The notes below the pieces were generated by a model. The model saw only the letters and a program-made list of their open reading frames with translations. It did not search any database and was not told where the DNA came from. A stretch of DNA of 64,000 nucleotides from Mycobacterium sp. D16R12 (GTDB lineage: Bacteria > Actinomycetota > Actinomycetes > Mycobacteriales > Mycobacteriaceae): assembly GCF_002013465.1 (NCBI RefSeq), contig NZ_MAFC01000023.1:62001-126000 (forward strand), written 5' to 3'. Shown piece by piece: positions 46,377 to 56,867 of the stretch (the stretch's first letter is position 1; every line of letters begins with the position of its first letter). Made by a program: the position numbers and the translations under genes.

Positions 46377-47891
46377 ATGATGCAGCCAAAGGATGTCGAC
46401 ATGGAAATAGATCTACTTGCGGACGAGCATGCACTCCCGGTCGATCGGGAGACGACAGCGACCGCCTTGCGCGTAACCGGTGAGATACCGAAATTCCTGA
46501 ACGGCCGTTATGTCCGCACCGGCCCCAATCCACTTCCCGGACAATATGACCCCAACAACTACTCGGTGTTTGGCCTTGCCGGGGACGGCATGGTGCACGG
46601 TGTGCGGCTGCGCGATGGCCGCGCCGAGTGGTATCGCAGCCGGTGGGTGCGCACGCCCAAGGTGTCCAGACTGCTCGGCGAGAAGCCCAAGCCCGCCAAC
46701 TATCGCGCTGGTGTGACGACCGTGTCCCCGCAGACGAATGTGTACGGCTTCGCCGGCAAGACCATCGTCAGCGCCGAAGGCGGTGTCGCACCCTACGAGC
46801 TGAACGATGAGCTGGAGACCGTCGGAACCTGTGATTTCGGCCAAACACTGGAAGGCGGATACACCGGACATCCCAAGCTGGATCCGGTCACCGGCGAATT
46901 GCACGCTGTCACCTACCAACTCGTCGGGCCGGCGGTGGCGCGCTATGTGGTCATCGATCCCCACGGCACGGTGCGCAAGAGCGTGCCACTGGATGTACCG
47001 GGCCGGCCATTACTGCACGACATCGCCTTGAGCGAGAACTACGTGATGATCTTCGACTGCCCGCTGGTGGTCGACCTCAACCAGCTGACGCGCAAGGTCG
47101 CGCCCTCGGCGACACCGCAGTTCATCACCCGGATGGCGGCGGGGCTCCTCGGCCGATTCGAGCCGCCCGCGTTGTTCGGCCCGCTGGTGGCCCGGGCACC
47201 CCTGCCCAAGACTGCCGAGGTACCGCTGCGGTGGAAGAGCTCGCACCCCAGCCGAATTGGGGTGATTGCCCGCCAGGGGCCCGCGACGGTGCGCTGGTTC
47301 GAGATCGAACCGTGCTACGTGTTCCACACTCTGAACGCTCACGAGGAGAACGGCACCATCGTCATCGACGCCTGCCGTATCACTGGCCCCGACAACGACT
47401 CGGAGTACAACATCGCCGATGTACTGGGGACCGGGCGACCACGCCTACACCGGTGGGAGGTCGATCTAGAGACCGGAGTGGTCAAGGAATCATGGACGGA
47501 CGAACGCCTCCAGGAATTCCCCATGGTCGACCCGCGCCGAGTCAGCCTGCCGCACCGATACGGCTTCACCACCAGCGTAGGCGACACCGATATCGACACC
47601 CTGAAAAGCCTCGATGACGCACGTGCCTCCCTGATCCGTTACGACCTCGACAGCGGCGGCGCCACCGAACACAAGCTGGAGGCCGGACACATACCCGGCG
47701 AGTTCTCCCCCGTGCCCCGTTCCGCGGACGCCGAGGAGGGCGACGGGGTGCTCATCGGATATGAATACGATCGCAGCACCCGGCTGAGCAATATGTTGAT
47801 CGTCGATGCTCAGTCGATGGAAAAGCTTGCCACCATTCATCTCCCAGCGCGGATACCGTTTCAATTCCACGGCAACTGGATCCCGGCCTAG
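46377..47891 (+). CDS. Carotenoid cleavage/lignostilbene dioxygenase family protein
   Basis: A 504-residue RPE65-family enzyme. Four histidines coordinate the Fe(II): in YTGHPKLDPVTGELHAVTY, LLHDIALSENYVMIFDCPL, YVFHTLNAHEENGTIVID and the final PFQFHGNW. FLNGRYVRTGPNPL and GDGMVHGVRLRDG are typical N-terminal blade segments of the seven-bladed propeller. The enzyme cleaves conjugated double bonds in carotenoids, apocarotenoids or stilbenes; M. tuberculosis Rv0654 is the best-known mycobacterial relative. It overlaps the convergent MarR gene by 4 bp. Substrate not determinable from sequence. Confidence 0.92.
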   Translation: MMQPKDVDMEIDLLADEHALPVDRETTATALRVTGEIPKFLNGRYVRTGPNPLPGQYDPNNYSVFGLAGDGMVHGVRLRDGRAEWYRSRWVRTPKVSRLLGEKPKPANYRAGVTTVSPQTNVYGFAGKTIVSAEGGVAPYELNDELETVGTCDFGQTLEGGYTGHPKLDPVTGELHAVTYQLVGPAVARYVVIDPHGTVRKSVPLDVPGRPLLHDIALSENYVMIFDCPLVVDLNQLTRKVAPSATPQFITRMAAGLLGRFEPPALFGPLVARAPLPKTAEVPLRWKSSHPSRIGVIARQGPATVRWFEIEPCYVFHTLNAHEENGTIVIDACRITGPDNDSEYNIADVLGTGRPRLHRWEVDLETGVVKESWTDERLQEFPMVDPRRVSLPHRYGFTTSVGDTDIDTLKSLDDARASLIRYDLDSGGATEHKLEAGHIPGEFSPVPRSADAEEGDGVLIGYEYDRSTRLSNMLIVDAQSMEKLATIHLPARIPFQFHGNWIPA

Positions 47892-48409
47892 CCGCCCTTC
47901 GCCACGATCCGGACCCCATCCCTGCCCGCGTCCAGCAGATCCTGCAGCACCTTCTGGACAACCTGCAGGTCGGCATTGCTGTAGCGCTGCAGGAAATCGC
48001 GCACACCGTGTTCCATCTCCTCGTGCAGGCGGGTGTGCACATCGACGACGGTGCTCCCGTCGGCGGTCATGATGAGCTCAATCTCCTTGCGGTTACCTGG
48101 AATCGGCGCACGCACGACCCAGCCCGCATCCACCAGGCGCTGCACATGCTTGGATACGGTGCCCTTGAGCTGACCCGAGCGTGCGGCCAGGCCCACCACA
48201 CTGACCGGCCCGTCGGCGATCGCCGCCAACAGGTGTAGCGACAGCGTCGGCAGTGTTCTGATGAGGTGTTCCATCCGGCTCGGGAGCCGCTCGGCCAGGA
48301 AATCGCGCTCGGCGTCCGCGTCCTCGTCCGGGTCGAACTTGTCCCCCACCGCGCCCACCAGGGTGTTGATGCTGCCGATCAACGCCGACTTGGTTTTCAT
48401 GGAAACCAT
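47888..48409 (-). CDS. MarR-family transcriptional regulator
   Basis: A 173-residue winged-helix regulator from the ATG at 48409 (ATG 48400 and GTG 48445 are alternatives). LLAAIADGPVSVVGLAARSGQLKGTVSKHVQRLVDAGWV is the HTH and IPGNRKEIELIMTADG the beta wing. The terminal helices (FLQRYSNADLQVVQKVLQDLLDAG) would dimerise. Two copies of TGGTTT-N6-AAACCA flank its start region, one overlapping its own start codon and one before the divergent oxidoreductase gene, so it very likely represses both itself and that gene. Confidence 0.9.
   Translation of the reverse strand: MVSMKTKSALIGSINTLVGAVGDKFDPDEDADAERDFLAERLPSRMEHLIRTLPTLSLHLLAAIADGPVSVVGLAARSGQLKGTVSKHVQRLVDAGWVVRAPIPGNRKEIELIMTADGSTVVDVHTRLHEEMEHGVRDFLQRYSNADLQVVQKVLQDLLDAGRDGVRIVAKGG
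48391..48408. promoter_or_regulatory. MarR operator 1 (TGGTTT-N6-AAACCA)
   Basis: TGGTTT (48391-48396), spacer TCATGG, AAACCA (48403-48408). It overlaps the start codons of the MarR gene. Same half-sites and spacing as the site 56 bp away. Confidence 0.6.
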
Positions 48410-48446
48410 ATTGCCATCCCGCGACCGGTGCCGTACGTTGTTCACA

Positions 48447-48464
48447 TGGTTTCGATGGAAACCA
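48447..48464. promoter_or_regulatory. MarR operator 2 (TGGTTT-N6-AAACCA)
   Basis: TGGTTT (48447-48452), spacer CGATGG, AAACCA (48459-48464); the palindrome extends to ATGGTTTC/GAAACCAT. It lies just after a TACGTT -10 candidate (48434-48439) and 27 bp before the oxidoreductase ATG, a position that blocks transcription. Confidence 0.65.
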
Positions 48465-48491
48465 TTTCAACAGAAACTTGAGGAGCACGCC

Positions 48492-49469
48492 ATGAAGGCA
48501 GCAGTCGTGCACGAATGGGGGCAACAGCCCGCCTACACCGACTTCCCCGACCCACAGGCCCCCGAGGGCGCCGAGATCGCCACCGTGGAGGCGTCCGCCC
48601 TGACCAACCTGACCCGGTCCGTCATCTCCGGAAGGCACTACAGCAGCAAGGAAATCACCCTTCCAGCGATTGCCGGTGTCGACGGTGTCGCCCGGCTGGC
48701 CAGCGGCAAGCGGGTATACACCGGATCCATCGCACCACACGGCCTGATGGCCGAACGCACCGTCGTCTACCCCACCGGCGCCGTCGAGGTGCCCGAGCAT
48801 GTCGATTCGGTGACCGCCGCCGCAATGCCCAATCCGGGAATATCGGCGTGGCTGGCCCTGTCCCATGGCGCCGCGGTGCAGCCGGGTCAGCACGTGCTGG
48901 TGCTCGGAGCCACCGGAGTGACCGGCTCGCTGGCCGTGCAGCTGGCGAAATCGGTGTTCGGGGCCGGGCGCGTGACGGTCGCGGGCCGTAACGCCGAGCG
49001 ATTGGAATGGCTATGCACCGTGGGCGCCGATGACGTCATCACGCTGGGCAGCGATGACTTGACCGACAGCATCACCGCACGGCACGCGGCGCGCCCGTTC
49101 GACGCGGTGCTTGACTACCTGTGGGGCTCCCCCGCCGAACAGACGCTGAACGCGCTGGCGGCCAGCCATTCGTCGGCGCACTTCCACGCCACCCGCTTCG
49201 TGCAGATCGGCGCGATGGCCGGCGAGACCGTCAGCGTCAGCGCCTCCACCCTGCGCAGCACCGGCATCACGCTGTCCGGCGTCGGCATCGGCAGTGTGCC
49301 GCCCGAGGCCTTGCTGCGGGCACGCACCGAGGCTCTGCCGAAGCTGTTCGCCATGCTCGACAGCGGAGACCTGCAGCTGCAGACGCTGGCCCGGCCGTTG
49401 GCCGATATCGAAACCGTCTGGGCGGCAAAGGAGCCGTCCGGGGTGCGTGTGGTGGTCACCCCCCAGTAA
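48492..49469 (+). CDS. Quinone-oxidoreductase-like zinc-less medium-chain dehydrogenase
   Basis: A 325-residue MDR-superfamily oxidoreductase starting at the ATG at 48492 after GAGGAG. The GroES-like N-terminal half (MKAAVVHEWGQQPAYTDF, IAGVDGVARLASGKRVYTG) lacks the zinc-binding Cys/His set; the NADPH site is VLVLGATGVTGSLAVQLAKS followed by VTVAGRNAERLEW. It fits the quinone reductase (QOR) group that reduces enals or quinones. It is divergently controlled by the MarR gene with two matching operators, suggesting induction by an electrophile or phenolic compound (inference). Confidence 0.87.
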   Translation: MKAAVVHEWGQQPAYTDFPDPQAPEGAEIATVEASALTNLTRSVISGRHYSSKEITLPAIAGVDGVARLASGKRVYTGSIAPHGLMAERTVVYPTGAVEVPEHVDSVTAAAMPNPGISAWLALSHGAAVQPGQHVLVLGATGVTGSLAVQLAKSVFGAGRVTVAGRNAERLEWLCTVGADDVITLGSDDLTDSITARHAARPFDAVLDYLWGSPAEQTLNALAASHSSAHFHATRFVQIGAMAGETVSVSASTLRSTGITLSGVGIGSVPPEALLRARTEALPKLFAMLDSGDLQLQTLARPLADIETVWAAKEPSGVRVVVTPQ

Positions 49470-49520
49470 CCTGCCGGTCGTCTATTTCCGGTTTTCCCGT
49501 GGGCCATTCGATGGCACGGT

Positions 49521-52010
<2,490 letters not shown>

Positions 52011-52035
52011 CTGCTCTCCGGTATATACACCTTGG

Positions 52036-52063
52036 CACATCATATGCACGAGCATATGATGTG
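52036..52063. promoter_or_regulatory. 28-bp perfect palindrome overlapping a leaderless promoter
   Basis: CACATCATATGC (52036-52047), ACGA, GCATATGATGTG (52052-52063): 12-bp arms without a mismatch. The right arm contains TATGAT (52055-52060), which ends 6 nt before the ATG at 52067. Long palindromes on a -10 box are typical operators; no regulator gene is adjacent. Confidence 0.65.
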
Positions 52064-52066
52064 TGC

Positions 52067-52693
52067 ATGAACACGCCCCCTGATCTTCGTGCCGCGCATA
52101 GAACCGCTGTACTGACATCCGCCGATATCGTCTCGGCCATCACCGTGGATGACCTGCGGCGCCCGACCCCGTGCGCCGGTTGGACGCTGGCGGACCTGCT
52201 GATCCACATGACCGTCCAGCATCGCGGTTTCGCGGCCGCCGCCCGTGGTGCCGGCGGCGACCCGGCGGTCTGGAACCCCGATACCGTCGCCGACGCGGTG
52301 ATGGCCAATCCCGCGGGCACCTATCGCGCCGCCGTGGACGATGTGCTGGATGCGTTTGCCGTCGACGGAGTGCCGGAGGCCACGTTCGCACTGGCCGAAT
52401 TCGGCGCGGACGCTTCGTTTCCCGGCGCGATGGCCATCGGATTCCACTTCATCGACTACGTCGTGCACGGGTGGGATGCGGCGCGCAGCATCGATGCTCC
52501 GTTCGCGCTGCCCGACGACGTGATCGCCGCCGCGGTTCCCATCGCCTTGGGCGTACCCGATGGTGACCTGCGGGCCGCCGAGGGCTCGCCGTTCGCGCGG
52601 GCGCTCGACGAGGTTGACGGCCAGCGCGACCTCGACCGCATCCTGCGTCACCTCGGGCGCGCGCCGGATTGGGCCCCTGCTGTGGTGGCGTGA
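52067..52693 (+). CDS. TIGR03086-type DinB-like metal-binding protein
   Basis: A 208-residue protein of the mycothiol-dependent maleylpyruvate isomerase/DinB fold (TIGR03086 type). TPCAGWTLADLLIHMTVQHRGFA carries the first conserved His and the characteristic PC-x-W-x-v-x-dLl-x-H pattern; IGFHFIDYVVHGWDAARSI supplies the remaining histidines for a metal site. Members are likely thiol (mycothiol)-dependent transferases, most uncharacterised. The ATG at 52067 is fixed by the -10 box 6 nt upstream, inside a 28-bp palindrome, so expression is probably leaderless and tightly regulated. Confidence 0.85.
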   Translation: MNTPPDLRAAHRTAVLTSADIVSAITVDDLRRPTPCAGWTLADLLIHMTVQHRGFAAAARGAGGDPAVWNPDTVADAVMANPAGTYRAAVDDVLDAFAVDGVPEATFALAEFGADASFPGAMAIGFHFIDYVVHGWDAARSIDAPFALPDDVIAAAVPIALGVPDGDLRAAEGSPFARALDEVDGQRDLDRILRHLGRAPDWAPAVVA

Positions 52694-52842
52694 CGGGCTC
52701 CGCAGCGCGAAGTTGGCCCGATTTTCGGGACATGTCTCTAGTGCCCGGCTACAAGCGACAACTTCGCGAGGGCGCCGGATTGTCGCTCAGAGGTGGGCAC
52801 ATCGACGTGTCCTTCCGCCCGACTCCCCGCTGGGCCCAACCC

Positions 52843-53982
52843 TCAGGAGAATCCGTCGATCTGGGATAGCACCCGCATCATCACCTCGTCGGCGCCGCCG
52901 CCGATGCTGAGCAGACGCTGATCCCGGAAGAATCGCGACGTCCACGTCTCGGTCATGTAGCCCATGCCGCCATGCACCTGCAGACACCAATCGCCGGCCT
53001 CGCGAACCAGCGGTCCGGCGGTGAGCTTGGCGATGGTCACCTCGCGGGTCACGTTCTCCCCCGCCATGTACCGCCCGGCGATATCGCGGTTGTAGACCTC
53101 CAGCATGTCGGCCCGCGCGGCGAAACCCGCGTACTGGTAGGCCAGATGCTGATTCTTGGTGAGCGGCTTGCCAAACACGTGGCGTGCCAACGCGTATTCC
53201 TTGGTGCGCTGCAGGGCCCTGTTCACACTGGCGGGGATGCCGTAGGCGCCGAACATGCGCTCCATGACGAACTGGGACATCTGCTGCTGGAACCCGCGGC
53301 CGACCTCGCCGATGGTGTTGGACACCGGCACCCGCACGTCGTCGAACGTGATCAGGCCCGTGTCGGAGGCGTACATGCCGAGCTTGTCGAGCTTGCGCAC
53401 CTCGTATCCGGGCGCCTTGGTCGGCACGATGATCTGACTCATCCCCGCGTATCCGCCCTCATCGGAGGTGCGGGCCAGCACGCACAACCAGTCGGCCTGA
53501 ACAGAGTTGGTGATGAACATCTTTGAGCCGTTGATCACCCAGTCGTCCCCGTCGCGGCGGGCATGGGTCTTGATACCGGCCACATCGGATCCGGCGTCGG
53601 GCTCGGTGACCGCGATGGCGGCGATCTGCTCGCCCTGCAAGGCCGGAGTCAGGTACTCGCGCTTGAGCTCGTCGGTGCCGTGCTTGTGCAGCGACGGGGT
53701 CGCCATCGCGACGTGCACTCCGAAGGCCATCGGGAACGAGCCGTGATCCACCCGGCCCAGTTCCTCGGCGAGCACCAGCGTGAAGAGGTGATCGGCGCCC
53801 TGCCCGCCGTACTCGGGGTCGTATTCGAGGCCGACCAATCCGAGTTTGGCCATATCGGCGATCACGTCGTGCAGCGGCATCATCTGCTCGCGTTCCCACT
53901 CGTCGACCTGCGGGTTGATCTTCTCCTCGATGTACCGGCGGACGGTACTGCGGAAGTCGTCGTGCTCGGACGAGAACGTCAT
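52843..53982 (-). CDS. Acyl-CoA dehydrogenase
   Basis: A 379-residue acyl-CoA dehydrogenase, distinct from the one at 43823. Landmarks: LVGLEYDPEYGGQGADHLFT, AIAVTEPDAGSDVAGIKT, WVINGSKMFITNSVQADWL, DTGLITFDDVRVPVSNTIG, and the end WCLQVHGGMGYMTETWTSRFFRD with LLSIGGGADEVMMRVLSQ. The MCAD-type catalytic Glu position is Gly. Probably acts on branched or long acyl-CoAs. ATG at 53982 with AAGGAG upstream. It is monocistronic, divergent from the small secreted protein at 54058. The 149 bp between it and the gene at 52067 hold nothing recognisable. Confidence 0.92.
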   Translation of the reverse strand: MTFSSEHDDFRSTVRRYIEEKINPQVDEWEREQMMPLHDVIADMAKLGLVGLEYDPEYGGQGADHLFTLVLAEELGRVDHGSFPMAFGVHVAMATPSLHKHGTDELKREYLTPALQGEQIAAIAVTEPDAGSDVAGIKTHARRDGDDWVINGSKMFITNSVQADWLCVLARTSDEGGYAGMSQIIVPTKAPGYEVRKLDKLGMYASDTGLITFDDVRVPVSNTIGEVGRGFQQQMSQFVMERMFGAYGIPASVNRALQRTKEYALARHVFGKPLTKNQHLAYQYAGFAARADMLEVYNRDIAGRYMAGENVTREVTIAKLTAGPLVREAGDWCLQVHGGMGYMTETWTSRFFRDQRLLSIGGGADEVMMRVLSQIDGFS

Positions 53983-54057
53983 CGGTCTCTCCTTGTATCG
54001 GTGTTGGGAGCCATCTTGCCTCAGCCGGGCGAGCTAACATGGTGGCGGAGGTCCCCC

Positions 54058-54357
54058 ATGAGGTTCGCAGCAGTGTTCGCGTCGGCAGTGATGGCGCTGT
54101 CACTTGCGCCGATGGCCGTCGCGGACCCCAACTGGCCGATAGCCGGATCCGGCTCTGCCCGCGAAACCATCTCGGAACTGGAAAGCCAGGGGTACGAGGT
54201 TCAGATCAACTGGGTCAACGGCAATACCCTGACCCCGCTGGAGTTCTGCACGGTCAACGGCATCAACAATCCCGACCGCTCGGGCACGCAGGTCAAGGCC
54301 AACACCACCGTCTACGTCGACGTCTCCTGTCCCAACTACTGGGATACCGGCGACTAG
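54058..54357 (+). CDS. Small secreted mycobacterial protein
   Basis: A 99-residue secreted protein. The signal peptide FAAVFASAVMALSLAPMAVA is cleaved before DPNWP, leaving about 75 residues: SARETISELESQGYEVQINWVNG then TPLEFCTVNGINNPDRSGT and a last strand VYVDVSCPNYWD. Two cysteines likely form a disulphide. This compact family (ETI-x-x-L-x-x-xGY-x-VQ-INW) is widespread and often duplicated in mycobacteria; no function is known. The ATG at 54058 has GCGGAGG upstream and a TAACAT box (54035-54040). Confidence 0.82.
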   Translation: MRFAAVFASAVMALSLAPMAVADPNWPIAGSGSARETISELESQGYEVQINWVNGNTLTPLEFCTVNGINNPDRSGTQVKANTTVYVDVSCPNYWDTGD

Positions 54358-54361
54358 GCCT

Positions 54362-55393
54362 TCAGAGCCCGACTTCGGTCCAGGCCTCGTCAATGGCCGT
54401 TGCGGGTGAGTCGGCACCGGACCGTGCCGCGGCGATCTGCCGGGTGAGTTTTGCGAAAGCCTTGAACGTCATGTTCTTACGTGCCTTGGGGCTGGTCAGC
54501 GCCTCGTACCAGACCGTCCCCACCGCCTCCCAGGATCTGGAGCCGTGTTTAGTCGCCGCGAGGTAGAACGCGTGGTTGGGGATGCCGCTGCCGTCATGTG
54601 GGTCACTGCCGGACACGTAGTCGCGATAGTGCGCCGGTTGCGGCGAGAGACAGTGTGCGGCACCGGGGTCGGCGAGATCCCGCAGACACGTGTACCCCTT
54701 GTCGACGGCACGGGGCCCCAGAATGTCCTTGCCGATCAGCCAATCGGCCTTGTCCGCGGTCTGTTCTGCTTGCCATTGCCGGAACATCGACCCGAAGACG
54801 TCCGAGACACTCTCGTTCAATGCCCCGGCCTCGTTCTCGTAGTTCAGGCCCGCGGTGAACTGCGTAACCCCGTGTGTCAGTTCATGACCGATCACATCGT
54901 TGGCCTTGGTGAAGTCCAGAAACATCTGGCCGTCACCATCGCCGTAGGCCATCTGCGAACCGTTCCAGAACGCGTTGGCGTACTTGACGCCGTAGTGGAC
55001 GGACGAGATCAGCGTCATGCCCGCGTTGTCAACGGAGTTGCGGCCGAAGCACTCCCGGTAGAAACGCACGACCGCAGCCGTTTCGGTGAATGCCCGCTGC
55101 ACGGTGGCATCCTTGGACGCGGCCGGATCGGCGACGGCCACGCCCGGCAACGAGGTGGTCTGCCGAGAATCGAACACCGGCGTTTCGGGGACCTTGGCCA
55201 ACGCGGTGGCGGCTGCGCTGATGGTGTTACCACTTGCCGCCTGGGTAGCGCGCGTGTGCGCATTGCGCAAGGTACGCCAAGACAATTCGGATGCCGCGGT
55301 GGACAAGAGCGCCACCCGTGAGTCTTCGGTGATGTCACCATCCTCGGCCAGTCGTGACAGTACGGCCGGCGGGATGATGAAACGCGTGCACAT
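54362..55393 (-). CDS. M4-family metalloprotease, protealysin-like (second of two)
   Basis: A 343-residue thermolysin-family protease. Zinc ligands and catalytic Glu are in NDVIGHELTHGVTQF (HExxH) and NESVSDVFGSM (third ligand E); SDPHDGSGIPNHAFYLAA holds the substrate-stabilising His. There is no signal peptide and no FTP propeptide; the N-terminus TRFIIPPAVLSRLAEDG is the short protealysin-type propeptide. Such proteases are activated by removal of that segment. It is the last gene of a three-gene unit: protease, emfourin inhibitor, protease. Its stop is 4 bp from the convergent small secreted protein. Confidence 0.92.
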   Translation of the reverse strand: MCTRFIIPPAVLSRLAEDGDITEDSRVALLSTAASELSWRTLRNAHTRATQAASGNTISAAATALAKVPETPVFDSRQTTSLPGVAVADPAASKDATVQRAFTETAAVVRFYRECFGRNSVDNAGMTLISSVHYGVKYANAFWNGSQMAYGDGDGQMFLDFTKANDVIGHELTHGVTQFTAGLNYENEAGALNESVSDVFGSMFRQWQAEQTADKADWLIGKDILGPRAVDKGYTCLRDLADPGAAHCLSPQPAHYRDYVSGSDPHDGSGIPNHAFYLAATKHGSRSWEAVGTVWYEALTSPKARKNMTFKAFAKLTRQIAAARSGADSPATAIDEAWTEVGL

Positions 55394-55463
55394 TACGAAT
55401 CACCCTACCCGGCAGCGTGCATGCCCGCTCGGCGCGCGAGCGGTGAACTGTCAGGTCCGGCCG

Positions 55464-55727
55464 TCAGATCCGCTCTTTGACGACCTGGCGGACGGCGTCG
55501 GGCAACAGACTCTCCGGGATGGCCCGAGTGGTCCGATCAGACCCGCTGACCCGGGTCACCGTGTAGGTGAAGCGGTCGGCGCCCGGGTCGCCCGGAAGCG
55601 ACCCGGGGCTGTCCAACAATCCATCCAGTGCGCGTCGCGCCTCGGGGTCCAAGCTCTGGTCAGTACACGTGCCGCTGGCCGGAAGCCCGGTGAATCCGCC
55701 CCGTCTGTCGATGAGGTACTCCACCAT
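55464..55727 (-). CDS. Emfourin-like inhibitor of protealysin-type proteases
   Basis: An 87-residue soluble protein. MVEYLIDRRGGFTGLPASG at the start and DRFTYTVTRVSG in the second half match emfourin (M4in), the slow-binding protein inhibitor encoded beside protealysin in Serratia, whose family begins with a strand, an R-x-GGF-x-G loop and ends in F-x-Y-x-v. It lies between two M4 protease genes, 10 bp after the first. It presumably keeps one or both enzymes silent in the cytoplasm. Family assignment is by motif only. Confidence 0.78.
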   Translation of the reverse strand: MVEYLIDRRGGFTGLPASGTCTDQSLDPEARRALDGLLDSPGSLPGDPGADRFTYTVTRVSGSDRTTRAIPESLLPDAVRQVVKERI

Positions 55728-55737
55728 GACGGCGACG

Positions 55738-56772
55738 CTACAGCCCGACCGCGGTCCACGCGTCGTCTATCGCCTTATGTACAGATTCGGCGGCCGCGTT
55801 GGCTGCGGAGATCTCACGAGTCAGGTTGGCGAAGGCCTTCATCTTCATGTTCGGACGGGCCTTCGGGCTGGTCAGAGCCTCGTACCAGACCGTGCCCACG
55901 CCCTGCCAGGAGTACGAGCCGTGCTTGGTCGCCGCGAGGTAGAACGCGTAGTTGGGGATGCCGCTGCTCTCATGCGGGTCACTGCCGGGCACGTAGTCGC
56001 GATAGTGCGACGGCTGCGGCGCGAGGCAGTGCCGGGCACCCGGATCAGCCATATCGCGCAGGCATGTGTAGCCCTTGGCGATGGCACGCGGACCCATGAT
56101 GTCCTTGCCGATCAGCCAGTCGGCTTGACTGACCGTTTGTCCGGCGCTCCACTGCCGGAACATCGATCCGAACACATCCGACATGCTCTCGTTGAGGCCA
56201 CCGGCCTCATTCTTGTAGAGCAGGCCCGCCGTGTACTGGGTGACGCCGTGCGTCAGCTCGTGGCCGATCACGTCGTTGGATCCGGTGAAGTCGACGAAGA
56301 TCGCGCCATCACCGTCGCCGTAGGTCATCTGCGAACCGTTCCAGAATGCGTTGGAGTAGTTGACGCTGTAGTGCACGGAGGACACCAACGTCATACCTTC
56401 GTCGTCCACCGAGTTACGTCCGAAGCATTCCTTGTAAAACTTTGCCACCGCAGCTGTTTCGGTGAACGCGTGCTTGGCGGAGGTATCGGTGGAGGTGCCC
56501 GGATTCGCGATCGTGATACCGGGCAGCGAGGTGGTGTGCTTGCAGTCGAACACCGGGGTGCCGGGAGCCTTGGCCAGCGCCTTGGCTACGCCGGCGAAGG
56601 CATCGGCGCGGGCCAGCAGTCCGGCCTGGGTGGCCTCGGTGTGCGCGTCGCGCAATGTGCGCCAGGCCGATTCGGACGCGGCCGTGGCCGCCAGGGCCGT
56701 CCGCGAATCGTCGGCGACGCTGTCATCGTCGGCCAATCGCAGCAGGACATCTTGGGGGATAATGAAACACAT
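55738..56772 (-). CDS. M4-family metalloprotease, protealysin-like (first of two)
   Basis: A 344-residue paralogue of the protease at 54362 with the same architecture: short propeptide CFIIPQDVLLRLADDDS, NDVIGHELTHGVTQY zinc site, NESMSDVFGSM and SDPHESSGIPNYAFYLAA. One change is notable: the conserved ...PHDGSGIPNH... of the partner reads PHESSGIPNY here. The ATG at 56772 is preceded by AAGGAG, and the reading frame upstream is not needed. It heads the protease-emfourin-protease operon and is likely the product of a tandem duplication followed by inhibitor retention in between. Confidence 0.92.
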   Translation of the reverse strand: MCFIIPQDVLLRLADDDSVADDSRTALAATAASESAWRTLRDAHTEATQAGLLARADAFAGVAKALAKAPGTPVFDCKHTTSLPGITIANPGTSTDTSAKHAFTETAAVAKFYKECFGRNSVDDEGMTLVSSVHYSVNYSNAFWNGSQMTYGDGDGAIFVDFTGSNDVIGHELTHGVTQYTAGLLYKNEAGGLNESMSDVFGSMFRQWSAGQTVSQADWLIGKDIMGPRAIAKGYTCLRDMADPGARHCLAPQPSHYRDYVPGSDPHESSGIPNYAFYLAATKHGSYSWQGVGTVWYEALTSPKARPNMKMKAFANLTREISAANAAAESVHKAIDDAWTAVGL

Positions 56773-56867
56773 CGTGAGTCTCCTTGAACATGGCCGCGCA
56801 TGCGCGGGGTGGGAACATGACGAGCTCAGCGTGCGTGCGGAGGTATCCCCCTGACGTGCGTACTGCA

